64,000 bases of DNA from Blasia pusilla (GCA_050084515.1 CM114271.1:32240001-32304000); one strand, 5' to 3'. Numbered from the stretch's first letter, positions 45,391 to 56,478 are shown. Program-made: numbers and translations. The notes: generated from the letters alone by a model not told the origin.

Positions 45391-46470
45391 TTGCCGTTCC
45401 CTGACTTTGAGTGTTGTCCTCCTTTCGGTTTCGCATGAAGTTCCACTCATTTTGCTGTCGGGGGAGACGACTCTCCTGGTTCGTGCTGGCCCCCACTCCA
45501 ACCTCTTTTGAACGCCTACTTATTTTTTGACTTCTTCGAAAAACCTTTTGGCTCGAAGGGTTTCTGGGTTTGGACCTCATCGTCCCCAATCCGCTCCGCT
45601 AGCCTCAGAAGATCCGCGCAGGTCTCTGGCAACGTCGACATTCGGTAAAGGGCCTTTTCAGCGCTCGGCTTGAGTCCACTTATGAAGATAGCCTTCTTCG
45701 CGTGCTCATCCATCTTTGGACTAGAAGTCAGTTTTGCACTAAAATCCCTCACATACGCGCTTAAGGAACCACTCTGCCTCATCCGCACGCATTCCACTGT
45801 GTCGCGCAACCCTTGGTACTCCGGAGTGAACCGATCCCCTATCAACTCCTTGAACTCCTCCCAACTCAGAGGTGACTCACCGCCCAGATATTCCTCTCGT
45901 TGAGCTGTCCACCATTGTAGAGCATGATCCTTTAGGAAAGTAACGGCTACCGTCACCTTGTCCTGCTCAGCTGCCCTCTGCGCCTCGTCTGATTCGATTC
46001 CGTATGAAATCCTTCACTTTTCATGGCGCCCCACTCCAAAGTGAATGGTGTGGGCAGGTTTGTCTTGCGAGCTTTTTGCCCGCACCGGGGTTCGAGTGGC
46101 CTCTAACTCTGCAATCCGCTTGCTTTCTTTGGGACATCTGCTCCACCAACACCTTCAACAAGTCCAACGTCTGGCTCGACTCGGTCCGTTCCCCTCAGTT
46201 TGGGCCCATTGGCCCCGCGGAAGGATTCGCCCCCGGAACGTCCTCACGACTGGCGTTCAGCTCTTCGGGAGTCTCCGTCTCCTCTATAGCTTCACGGTCC
46301 GGCATTGGTTCCTCTCTTGGTTCACGTCGCTTGATTCGGCGCTTCTTGGTTGTTCTCCCTCGATCGCCATTTCCAAGCCAACTCACTCGATCTCTCCTCG
46401 TTTCTTGCGTCCCTCCTCGGCGCCGAGTCTAGCCGCTACCTTTGAGTTTCCCCAAGCGTCCGGTTGATCC
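45390..46470 (-). pseudogene. Chromovirus D gag
   Basis: Frame 45,956-45,516 holds a retrotransposon gag domain (LKDHALQWWTAQREEYLGGE, WEEFKELIGDRFTPEYQGLR, MRQSGSLSAYVRDF). The N-terminal frame 46,386-46,195 has the basic KKRRIKRREPREEP and TPEELNASREDV, as in remnant E. The part between is frameshifted. A zinc knuckle is not clear in this copy; the sequence near 45,380 is damaged. Confidence 0.9.
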
Positions 46471-46502
46471 CACGACCCCAAGTTCTCGCTCACCAAGGAT
46501 TA

Positions 46503-46514
46503 GCTCTGATACCA
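46503..46514 (-). promoter_or_regulatory. Chromovirus D primer-binding site
   Basis: Minus-strand TGGTATCAGAGC (initiator tRNA-Met type), two bases inside the LTR end at 46,517. Confidence 0.9.
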
Positions 46515-46516
46515 CT

Positions 46517-47649
46517 CGTCGCACCCCTACTCTCCTTGAACGTCAATCTTTAGTGTTGCGGAAGCGTACGTTGAGTAGGTCATTTAACTCATCTCGATCT
46601 GCACCCAAACACGCACTCTCGTTAGTCGGGTGCAGGCCAACCAGCGTTCAACCCACCGAGTCCTCAACTCGGCGTCTCATCAAGCTCAACCTTCCTTAGT
46701 TCCTAGTTTCCAAAACATGGCAAGTCCTTCAAGACTTGGAACAGACTTCCTGGTTAGTCTAGGGATCTGAAACGGCCCTTGCGCGCCTAGCGATCCCAAC
46801 TGTTAAACAGTCCTCGGGTGAGTTCCGAACCGAGACCCTAATTGAGTCGCGGGGTGGAATCCAAGAGGGTTGTCTAAAATCGCCTCAATGGAATTGGTGC
46901 AGGTTTTCAACCCAACCCCAAACTCGCGTTCCGTTCCATGCCCTTGGGCCGCCCCGCGGCGCCCAAAGTGGGGTTTGGGTTCCAAGCACTCTCGGAGACC
47001 TTCCCCCTTACTAGTACTTCTGGGATTCTCCAATAGACCGGCTCTCCATAAGCTTTCCAACGCACCCTTATTTGTTCCAAACGCATCTTGGCGCTAAAAG
47101 TTATGGCCATAAATACAGTCGGAAACTCTCAAACGCTAGTGGCGTTCCAAATCGGATCTTTCCTTTGGCAACCCACTTCCTAGACTCGACTTCTTTCAAG
47201 TCTCATTCGCGTTTGGTCCAGGTTTCTCAGTCGCGACCAAAACATCTGAAACGCGACTCCTCGCTCGCGTCTCGTCTCTTGTCTCCTCTTTGAGACAACT
47301 CCAACGCCGCATAAACCATCTTAGCGTGAGCCCGCTAATGTTCGATGTTCCGCTTGGCACTTGTTTGGTCATGAGGGTCGTGACACTCACCCCTCTTTTA
47401 GAGGTTGATGCCCTCATCAACGCAAACCTTTGTTATGTCAAGTCTCCTGGGCAGCCTACCCCTTGACATTGAATTGCGTTCTGGTGGCTCACCCGCAATT
47501 CCTCTGAGTCTCTAGTTGTCGCTTTGCCCCACTTAGAATTATTAGCCTCTCCTCTTTGAGACAACTCCAACGCGCAAACCATCTAAGCGTGAGCCCGCTA
47601 ATGTTCCGATGTTCCGCTTGGCACTTGCTTGGTCATGAGGGTTGCGACA
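46517..47649 (-). repeat. Chromovirus D 5' LTR, rearranged (LTR + internal piece + LTR end)
   Basis: 46,517-47,385 is an LTR with a deletion of about 120 bp near 47,036. It is followed by 47,386-47,547, which matches the internal sequence beside the opposite LTR (polypurine tract and 3' untranslated part, compare 36,421-36,590). Then 47,548-47,649 repeats the outer end of the LTR. The joint is the 12-base match tctcctctttga. Confidence 0.88.
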
Positions 47650-48040
47650 ACAGCGGTGCCAGGGATGACTGAGGCATCCTGGAGACAGGTGTTGGGGCAG
47701 GCGATGGACCTCAATTGTCTCACATGGAGAGTCACACATGGATAGTCAGCAGAGACGGATGCAAGTGTCATCCATGCCGTCACGTCCACGAGTTGGACCA
47801 TTGCCTACAAGGTCTGTACAGGCATTGGATGGGGGCCAGACGAGGAGAGATAGGCACCCATGGACTTCGTGGGACGTCGTTTGAGCAGAGAGTGCGAAGG
47901 CGGCTAGAGTATCGTATGTTCATTTTTTGGATGTGGAGCATGGTGTAGGAGGTTAGAGTGGAGTGGCTGTTGCGGAGGTGGCTAGGGTTGCTACATAGCA
48001 ACCAAAGCCGGAGGTTGCGTCCTCTCCGAGCGAGATCACG
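47650..48040 (+). pseudogene. MT-gypsy B methyltransferase C-terminal end (motif X) and linker
   Basis: Resumes the methyltransferase after chromovirus D: GMTEASWRQVLGQAMDLNC, compatible with motif X (the small Gly-containing helix that completes the SAM pocket). It then reads CKCHPCRHVHELDHC and a linker with stops, leading into RT. The same sequence is uninterrupted in copy A (minus strand, about 1,000-1,390). It begins with the right target duplication, acagc. Confidence 0.75.
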
Positions 48041-49130
48041 ATGGAGACTTGGGAGCCTGTGATAGGTCTCAAGTTGATAGGAGGAGAGCGACGGCGAGTT
48101 CATAGGTTTCTGAGATGGCATGTCAGTTGTTTTGCCTTTAGTATGAGAGACTTGGGTACGCTGAAGGGTCCTGGGATACGGATTGAGTTGGCTAGTGACA
48201 CGCCGATCTTTCATCGACCCTACAAGTATTTTGATATGGAGCGAGCCTTGATTCAGAGCAGGAGTCAAGACTTGTTGGAGGCAGGACTTATGGAGTTATC
48301 ACATGGGGAGTATGCATCTGCCATAGTCATGCCGACGAAGAAGGATATGTATGGCAATTGGACGGATAGGCGGTTGTGTGGAGATTACCGTCCTATCAAC
48401 CGACAGACAAGGTCAGATCGGTACGCCATGCCTACTCCTGAGGAGATCTTTGATGCGGTAGGGCATGCAAAGATCTTCAGTACTTTAGATCTCCGTGCTG
48501 GCTATCATCAGCTTCCTATCAGGTTGGAGGACAGGGAGAAGACAACATTCTGGGGGATAGATCGGTTTGGGAGAGATTGCATGTATCAGTGGCGGTTCTT
48601 ACCATTTGGGTTGAAGAACGCACCTGCAGAGTTTCAGAGAGTGATGGATAGGATTTTGGCTGGCTTGGATTTTGTACGATGTTACATAGATGATATTCTT
48701 ATCTTCAGTTCCACGGTTGAGGAGCATGAGCGACACTTGGAGGAGGTGTTTCGGCGATTGCAGTTACATGGACTGAAGTTACATCCAGGCAAGTGCAGAT
48801 TCTTTTAGGAGCAGATTGATTACTTGGGACACACCATATACCCGAGTGGGTTAGGCGTTCAATAGACGAAGGTAGAGGCTATTGCGCAAATTCCACGCCC
48901 TACAGATGTGAATCGAGTCTGAGCATTTCTTGGACTAGCGAACTTCTATCGACGGTATGCCAAGGGTTTTAGTGCGATCGCAAAGTCTTTGACCTTGTTG
49001 ACGAGACTTGATCAGGTTTGGTTGTGGGGAGATGATCAGGAGCGAGCATTTCAGGAGCTCAAGGACAGGTTGACATCCTCACCCATTTTATAGAGACCGA
49101 TTAGGGGTCGCCCATTCCAGTTACATACAG
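48041..49130 (+). pseudogene. MT-gypsy B reverse transcriptase
   Basis: A 255-codon frame to 48,808, then stops at 48,806, 48,862, 48,921 and 49,093. Motifs: METWEPVIGLKLIGGERR start, LCGDYRPINRQTRSDRYAMP, FSTLDLRAGYHQLPIRLED, PFGLKNAPAEFQRVMDRILA, YIDDILIFSS, then the connection region. All three catalytic Asp are present. Very close to copy A over the shared part. Confidence 0.94.
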
Positions 49131-49138
49131 ATTGGAGC

Positions 49139-49600
49139 ATGTTGGGTCTAGGAGCAGTGATTACTCAGAGGGATGACGAGGAGAGGGAGTTTGTTGTGGC
49201 TTACGCGAGCCGATTGAACAACATTGCAGAGGCAAAGTACAACTCCTACGAGGGAGAGTGCTTGGCTGCAGTGTGGGCCGTGGCACATTTCATGTGCTAT
49301 TTATTCGGCAACCCTTTCACACTTATCACTGATCATCAGCCGTTGAGGTGGTTGATGGAGTCCGACAAGCTTACGGGAAAGCTTGCCAGGTGGGCTCTAT
49401 TACTACAGGAGTATGAGTTTGACGTGGTTCATAGGCTAGGTCGGCTGAACCAGGATGCGGATGGGTTGAATCGTAACCCATGTCTGAGTCAGAGAGACGA
49501 CACAGGAGCTCGATGGCACGGAGAGAGTGATGAGGAGATGGTGCCCGGTTGGCATGCATCTGCCTATCTTTGTTGGTTGACTATGGCAGGTCAGCCATAG
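49139..49600 (+). pseudogene. MT-gypsy B RNase H
   Basis: MLGLGAVITQRDDEEREFVV, VAYASRLNNIAEAKYNSYEG, ECLAAVWAVAHF and LITDHQPLRWLMES. The Glu (YEGECLA) and Asp (TDHQPL) of the active site are visible, and the first Asp lies just upstream in TDWSM. It ends with VVHRLGRLNQDADGLNRNPC, the tether before integrase. Confidence 0.92.
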
Positions 49601-49790
49601 GTGATGACTCTAGTGGTGGGGTTGGATCATGAGTCTTTGGATCCGGAGGTTAGTCGTGATATCCATGACGATGTGGAGGTTGTGGAGTTCTTGCAATTTG
49701 GCGTCATTGCGTAGTACAAAGTGAGTCTTTGGGGAGCGGATCGGATCCTCTGAGAGAGCCAAGAGGTTCAGGTGGGAGGGGACTCACATT

Positions 49791-50450
49791 TTGCGGGTAT
49801 GGGGAGATGGTAGGATACGAGTGGTACCTCATCCTTCCCAGAAAGCACGTGCAGTGCGACATGCCCATGAGGAGTTGGGACATTTCGGAGTAAAGCGTAC
49901 TTACAACTTACTCCAGGTTCAGTATTGGTGGCGCGGCATGCATACTGGGGTACAACAGTTTGTGGCCAGATGTATGGTATGTGACAGAGTGCGAGCATCC
50001 TTCAATGCTCCCACTCCGCAGTTACATCCTTTGCCGATTATGGATTTAGGTTATCGGTGGAGTTTAGACTTTGCGAGACCTTTGCCATTGACAGGACGTC
50101 ATCATAGGTACGTGTTGGTCATGGTGGAGCATTTCTCCAAGTGGATAGAGTTGGTGGCACTACCAGACAAGGCGAGCGAGGGAACAGCTTATGCGTTTCT
50201 AGATCGTGTGCTTAGTCACTTTGGTGCACCGGCGGAGGTGTTGACTGACCAGGGTACCGAGTTCAGGGGAGAGTTTCAGGCCTTGTGTGATCAGGCGTTG
50301 ATAGATCACCGCACCACGTCCAGAGATCATCCTGAGGCGGATGGGTTGGCGGAGAGAGTGGTACAGATGGTGAAGAGAGATTGCGCAAGTATGGCTTGCA
50401 GCGGGGACAATTGAGGGAGTGGGACCTACAATTGCCATGGTTGGCTATGG
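49791..50450 (+). pseudogene. MT-gypsy B integrase
   Basis: The zinc-binding N-terminus is present (HEELGHFGVKRTYNLLQ, CMVCDRVRAS: HHCC). The core has the first Asp in WSLDFARPLP, the second in EVLTDQGTEF and the Glu in GLAERVVQMVKRD, so the DDE triad is kept. A frameshift at about 50,400 separates it from the C-terminal part. A short stretch (49,601-49,790) links it to RNase H with stops. Confidence 0.93.
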
Positions 50451-50962
50451 ATTATCGCTTTAGTCGGCAGGCATCCTTGGCATCATTTTCATCGTACTTT
50501 TTGCTCTTTGGGAGAGAGCCAGATTTACCTGCAGCGATTTGACGTGACATGGCGGAGGTGTTAGATCTTGATGATCCACATGTGTGGGTACAAGCATGTT
50601 CTCAGAGGGTAGAAATTTTTCGTAGAGTTATGCCTATGGCCTTTGAGAACTTAGCTATTGCCCAGCATAGAGATATATTGAGGTACGCGACCATTCGTGG
50701 AGGAGATTATCGTCCACGGATTAGGAGATTTCATCATGGAGATTAGGTGTACTTATAGCAGGCGGCACCCACGATGCTAGATGTCACTGCAGGGCACACC
50801 ATCCTACGTGTGCGCGAGGTATTACCGACCGGAGTCCTCATGTTGGAGGGACGGGATGGTATGGTTTGGAAGGATCATGTGCGCAATTGTGCGCCATGTC
50901 ATCTTCCGAATGTAGATGGGACGGTGGATCCGAGCTTGGCAGTGGTACCTGCAGACTTGAGA
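50451..50962 (+). pseudogene. MT-gypsy B integrase C-terminal region
   Basis: MAEVLDLDDPHVWVQACSQR and then YRPRIRRFHHGD, stops at 50,743 and 50,757, and a barrel-like segment VTAGHTILRVREVLPTGVLM and DGMVWKDHVRNCAPCHLPN. The last resembles the end of gypsy polyproteins (a small SH3-like fold). No chromodomain. It leads directly to the PHD finger. Confidence 0.7.
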
Positions 50963-51102
50963 TGTATGTTGTGCGGATCTGTGAGGGGTGCAGCCACCAT
51001 GTTGGTATGTGATGGTTGTTCTCAAGGGTGCCATATGTCATGTCTGAGCCCCCTCTTGATGTGGTTCTCACGGGACGATGGATGTGTCCGATATGTGTAT
51101 AG
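50963..51102 (+). pseudogene. C-terminal PHD finger of MT-gypsy B
   Basis: Reading from 50,963: CMLCGSVRGAATMLVCDGC, then SQGCHMSCL. This gives the C-x2-C, C-x2-C and H-x2-C parts of a C4HC3 PHD finger with normal spacing. The last part, a Trp followed by C-P-x-C, is in the adjacent frame (about 51,079-51,096), right before a stop at 51,100-51,102, so one base has been lost near 51,045. PHD fingers read histone H3 tails. It takes the place chromodomains have in chromoviruses. Confidence 0.85.
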
Positions 51103-53750
51103 GGTGGAACTCGGGAGAGGCTGCCAGAGCCGAGCCTTGACCGCTCGTTGATCATCGAACGGTACAAAATCCGCCACGGTATGACGATTCCGTCGAGGAA
51201 ACATATATTCCCGTGACCTCCCGCGTTGCTGGACGACGTTTCCTGGGGACAATACGGGCCGCGGATCTCCAATCTTGGGGCGAGCGAGCGAACGAACTAG
51301 CTGGCCGCCAGCATTTCCCGGTAATCGTCCCTCCTCCAGACTTGTAGTAAGTCGAGGCATCTCCACCGGAGGCCACAGGTAGCCGCGGTCTCGTGTTTGA
51401 GGGCCGACTCCCACGGGCCCCAGCACTCACTCCGATCGGTATAGCACATGCATGTGGATCTTAAACGAGAGAACTTCTTAATACTTGTGGGATTTGTGAA
51501 AGCTTTAAGGCCCATGAGTGGATGAGTTCTCTCCCTTGCAAACATGTTACCTCCTTCAAATCCGCAAAGAACCGGCTAAGGTGGAAGTTTCTTCTTTTCA
51601 GTCAGGGAAGTAGGCATGCGAACCTGCCTCTTGGTGCGGTAGGCGACCTGGTGAAACCCGGCGATGCTATGTATGGGTCGGCGGCTGAGCAAATCCGCAC
51701 TCTGTCCTCGCTCCGTGCTGTCACGCCTGCAGCTCTACATTCTCAAACAATATCTTCAATATGGGAGGCACTTCATCTATCTTCGTACAGACCAAACTTG
51801 TTGGTTTAACCCGATAAGTTAAGTGATACTTCCTCAAGTTTCTAGCAGACTCGATCACTGTAGTTTGTCTTCGAAAGTCTGAACAAGTCCTGTGTTGCAG
51901 TCATCATCGCCATTTACCAACTTTCGACAAACTACGCCAGGGCAGCAACCTTTGAGCGTCCCTACTTTCCAAGCATTCCAGCCAAGTATTTGTCTCATCA
52001 TCCTTCAAATTTCACGTTTAGTAGTAGCCGAGATTGTCCACTCGTCTGAAAGCGAGACAATGGATGGACTTTGGTACCGCTCACAATTCCTCTTGGCGTA
52101 CTCATTTGACACTTTGACACCATCCAATGAGACTCACTAAACTCTTCTCATCGTCATGGTTTTCTGAATTAGGAAATGTATCAAAGTTGCTACCCAATTC
52201 TTCAAAATGTAAGGGGAGTGGCTTCTTAATTCGCAGTGCTCGTGTTGTGGCACCGACGAACGAAAGAGAGATGAGTTGTTGTTGCTGTTGCCGATGATGA
52301 TGATGATGAGAGTTTGATCGAGAGAAACGAGTCATGGAGTGTCGGGCTCCGTGAAGGATCAGATCGAACCCATCGCCGCAGCATTTTATCAACTGGCAGA
52401 TCGAGAGGAGAGGACGAGTGCGCAGCCGGCCTGAACAAAGAGAGCGGAGACAGTCGGTTCATGCGCGAAAAGACAAAAGCGACGGCTATTGTTGGGAGGG
52501 AAGCTAGAGGACACATTTTCTTGTCGGCTCCGAGGTGCTCTCTCTGAAGCAAGCGAGAGGTATGCTGGGACGGGATCGATCCCCACAAGAATTCCTGCTC
52601 CACTTCCGTCACAAACTCTTCACTGAGATTTTGAAGCTTCTATGAGGATTCTTGCAGAGGTGAGCTCGCAAAAATCATGACTTCCTATATTGTGTGCTAT
52701 CTCTGGATTGCATGTTGAACGCATTGCTGTTGGGAATTCGGTCGTATTCCCGAAGACGTTCCTAGCATGTTTGGCAGTTGGTCCATTTTTCAGGTATTGT
52801 CCTAGGCACTTCTTTAATCAATATTCATTAGAAACCTTGTGGGTAATATTGTGACTTCTGTTGATTTCCAATCAGTAAGCTTTGCGCGAATATTGCCCAT
52901 GTGGGTTGCATGTGTGTCACCCGCGAATATTGCTCATACTCATAGGGTTAGACTGTAGCTTTGGTCTCGTTCAAAGCAATAATTACAAGGTTTTGGTGCG
53001 TTGTTTTCAGGGCTTTCAATTGAAGGGTTATTGCGAGGGGAGTACGTGTAGAGACAGTGCTTTGTCGGATCTACTTATATACATAGTGCCCTTCCGATTC
53101 CCATCAGGCACTTTTGGCACAGTTGATATGCTACTAGCACTTCATGCGTGTTGCTAGCTATGGGGAGTGTGACAATCGTTGCGTGATTCATTAGTGTGGA
53201 CTCGGAGCTCCGTCGGACAACTTGAAAGTTCAACATTTATACCTCATGTCTATATGATGTAATCGAAAGTCCCACAATGTTAAAGTCATAACAAATAACG
53301 CGTAATCCGATCTATCACTCAGCGTAGTGTTATAGTGGACGCTGGCAAGATAAATAGCCTTCATAAACTTTGCTCCACTTTGGAGCCTCTTCCTAGGAGA
53401 GTGGTAATGCTTCTTGCACAATCTTCATGTACTTTTTCCTTTTGCAGTTTGACTATATGGGGGTTCTTGGAGCTTATGTGATTTTGAAAACTCATGTGGA
53501 AAAGAGAATGTTCATCATCCAACACAATTTTTTCTCTTTTCCTATTTGAGAATTTAACGTGAAATGTAGATAGACATGTTTTGTTGTTACTGATCAAATT
53601 TGTCTCTACTAGGTTAGACTTGCCTTGCACAAGAAGTTGGAGACTCAGTCTCTTAGTGGATTTGAATTAGTGTCTTCCTATATTACTAACCGGCTTGCTG
53701 CAAGGTAGTGTTCATAGCAATGCTTCCATTAACGCGCTAACCTCCAATAA
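51103..53750. other. No recognised gene
   Basis: The first 330 bases are GC-rich like MT-gypsy and may be its 3' untranslated part. No LTR follows. The rest (51,440-53,750) is moderate in composition. A minus-strand frame at 52,226-52,612 is low-complexity (Ser/His-rich, from a gttgttgttgctgttg-gatgatgatgatg region) and matches nothing I know. Neither the other half of the copia element nor a copy of the B LTR is found here. Confidence 0.5.
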
Positions 53751-53755
53751 TTATA

Positions 53756-55193
53756 TTGCATTCCCAACAATCCATGCGTGAAGGATGTGTTCCTCAAGAT
53801 GTAATTGAACTTTCCAAAGACAAGTTCCCACTGTGGTCCTCAACCCACATCAAAATTCTGATCGCAGCCAAGAGATGTGAGATGGAAATCATGGAATTGC
53901 ATGAGCGTAAGTATCTCTTCCGGAAAGTTAAAGTGGTCCAAAGTGCCTACTTTTTTCTTGACTAATGGGGTCAACAATCCCATTCAAGACGGAAACCACT
54001 TTAAGAAAAAATGGTCAACTATTCTCAAAGAATTCAAAAAGGTAGACGAGTGGGAGAGGAAGGAAAAAAAAGTGGCGAGATGGGTTACTACGACATGGAT
54101 TGATCTCGTCGTAAGAAGAATGACTTGCACGTTAACTTCAATGAGGAGTTGTATAAAGACATGGAGTCCTGGCTCCCTAGACATCAAGATATCAATCCTG
54201 AGGATGGTGATGTATGTCCATTTGATATTGGACTCCTCCTAGTTGCCAATTTATTTCACTTGCCAGGTATGTGAATAAAAAAATGATATTTTAGTATTAT
54301 CATTTCATAAATATATGTTATTTTCTATGCTCCTCTAATATCTCCTCTTATTTAATGGTAGACAAGGATGGATATCATCAAGATGGAAGTGAAACTTGTG
54401 AAACCAAAGACGATCAACCACATCATGCAAGCACCACTCCATGTATGTAGTAATCTATCCTTCCTCTTTTTCTTCTAATGTCTTCACTTCTTGCACATCT
54501 AATTACTTCCTCACGATTACTGAATGTTGGTGGATGTATCGAATCATGGAGCTCAAGGAGATGCTTGTGAAGAGCCACATGAAACAAGTTCACCCACAAG
54601 CCGAACTTGGGGTGAGTGTATTTCCATAAATTAATTATGTGTACCATGGGAAAATATTTTTTAATTATAGCTCTCTTAACACTTCCATTTTCTGTAGATG
54701 CTTTTGGAGACCACCAATAAGAAAGGAAGAATAGCTTCATGGAGGAATTAAATAGCAGTGATGGCTCTTCAAGACATCAAGGTATTTTCACTTCAATATT
54801 TCAATTCAAGCCTTTTGAATGTTGTGATACCTTTTGCATACATGTTGCTAATAACTTGCTATGTTTCAAGACACACATGTCTTTCGCATGTATGTTACCA
54901 ATAACTTGCTATGTCATGTTTTGGTTTCAGCGACCACACCGAGTAAAGTTGAAGGAGTTTGGTCAGATTCCCCTCCAGAGCCTCCTAAGAAAAGGAAGAC
55001 AAGCCTTGGTTGTGGGATAAAGGGCAAAAAACAAAAGAACTCAACAAATGCAGCTCATGATGTCGTCACCAAGGACTTGATTGAAGTGATAAAGGACGGA
55101 CAAGACAAGCAGGCTGAAAGTATGAAAGCACTTGTAGAAATATTTGCAATATATCTTCAAAGTAGGAAATCTCGAATAATGAAGGTATTATAG
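53756..55193 (+). pseudogene. PIF/Harbinger Myb/SANT-like accessory protein
   Basis: In PIF/Harbinger elements a second protein with a Myb/SANT-like fold binds the ends and carries the transposase to the nucleus. Here: KFPLWSSTHIKILIAAKRCE, then KVPTFFLTNGVNNPIQDGNH, FKKKWSTILKEFKKVDEWER, and in a shifted frame LYKDMESWLPRHQDINPEDG. Probable introns follow (gtatgtgaat at about 54,266, gtatgtagta at about 54,441, gtgagtg at about 54,611). The last exon, from about 54,930, holds a basic nuclear signal, PPEPPKKRKTS, and a helical tail. Frameshifts at about 53,935 and 54,065 break it. Confidence 0.75.
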
Positions 55194-55489
55194 ACTGAAA
55201 GTTTTACTCACGCATTGAGTCATATCCTACATACATCATCTTGATATGTACTCAAATTGTGGCACTAGATGGTTGAGAAGAGCATCTCGGTTAGCTCTTC
55301 CATCGATCAGTTGTGGCTATGTTGCTTGGTACAAAACTTTGAAATGGAGGAGGATGAGGTCTTGCGGTCCTATAAAGTGTATGAGGTGTATGATCTTGTC
55401 TATCAATCAAGGTGTTGTGCAAGATACAACAAGCTACAATCATCTTTGGTAATTGCTCCAAGTTTAGATGATAAATGTATCAGTTGAGT

Positions 55490-56478
55490 ATGTGCCATGT
55501 TCCTTTGAATCGTCCAAAAGCTCTCTCCACACACATACGCATGGAAGAATGGAGATAATTCCATGCCTCTTTTCAACCACTTACTCTTGGATAAGGGACA
55601 ATGAGCCAAGGTAATAACGGATATCCTACATCACCAATGATATACTCTCGAATGCACTTGTTGTATCTCAATGGAACTGAAGGACCAATCAACTACCTTT
55701 CTCCTTGAATTGCTTTCTTGTATAGTTCAGAATTGTCGTGTATCATGAGCACAAGGTGGATACCCTGCAAATTAAATACATCTAAGAATCGCAACTCTGA
55801 ATCAACAACAACTTGCATGGCACATGTGTAAGATTTACTCTTATGACTATACCATGATGTAGCATTTGAACTTGTTGCTAAGTCTATGAGAAAATGAGTG
55901 GTATCTATTGCACAACAACAATTGAGGAATCCATATTGTGTTTCAAAGCCCGCTTTGACTCTTTCTAATCATGCTCCACTCACAACTCCATGAGCCACTT
56001 CCACAAGGGCCTCAATTACTCTATGGACAACTCTAGCGATAGTGGAGTGTCCAAGACCAAAGAGTTCTCCAATCCCCAACAATTGATCACCTATGGCAAG
56101 ACGACATAAAGTGATTGCTATTTGTCTCTCAACACTTAGCAATCCATTTGGTAGTTGTTGCAGTGTTGTTGGAGGGTTTGTATTCAATAGAGCTCTCAAA
56201 ATATCACAAAGCAAATTGAACGTCCGAATGGAAATTTGGAAAAACTCTTTGAAACGCAAGGGATTGTCTCTCTGCACAATGTCGTCATCAATAAAGAGAG
56301 TTGTAAACCCCAAAGACCTTGGTTTTATATACCAAAGACCCATCCTAGAATATGAGGAAGTCTTTGCCCTATTCAACAAGTGTAAACATAAGAGAGTATG
56401 AAGTGTGCAAGTGGAAATCATTTGAGATAGCACAAGCATTATAGAAAGGCACATAGCTAAGTCAAAATAATCATCCAT
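55490..56478 (-). pseudogene. PIF/Harbinger transposase
   Basis: DDE transposase, minus strand, proposed start MDDYFDLAMCLSIML at 56,478. The N-terminal helix-turn-helix part reads LRFKEFFQISIRTFNLLCDI, LLSVERQIAITLCRLAIGDQ and IGELFGLGHSTIARVVHRVIEA. The catalytic part has CCCAIDTTHF (first Asp), an IHDN segment (second Asp), IIGDVGYPLLPWLIVPY and CVERAFGRFKG (Glu). All three acidic positions are present, but in-frame stops occur near 55,969, 55,707 and 55,575. It faces the Myb-like gene tail to tail, the usual two-gene layout. Confidence 0.88.

Larger units (their letters stand above)
35426..47649 (-). mobile_element. Chromovirus D (Ty3/gypsy with chromodomain), nested in MT-gypsy B
   Basis: A complete-outline element on the minus strand: 5' LTR (right), PBS, gag, PR, RT, RNase H, integrase, chromodomain, polypurine tract, 3' LTR (left). 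It is interrupted by LINE-2 at 39,901-44,641. Without LINE-2 it is about 7.5 kb. The flanking 5-bp duplication and the unoccupied site in copy A confirm insertion into the methyltransferase of MT-gypsy B. The coding regions carry stops and frameshifts. Confidence 0.93.

Noticed and set aside
52226-52612. Minus-strand 128-codon frame with a Ser-rich, transit-peptide-like sequence
   Set aside because: Built on trinucleotide-rich DNA, no downstream exons or motif recognised.
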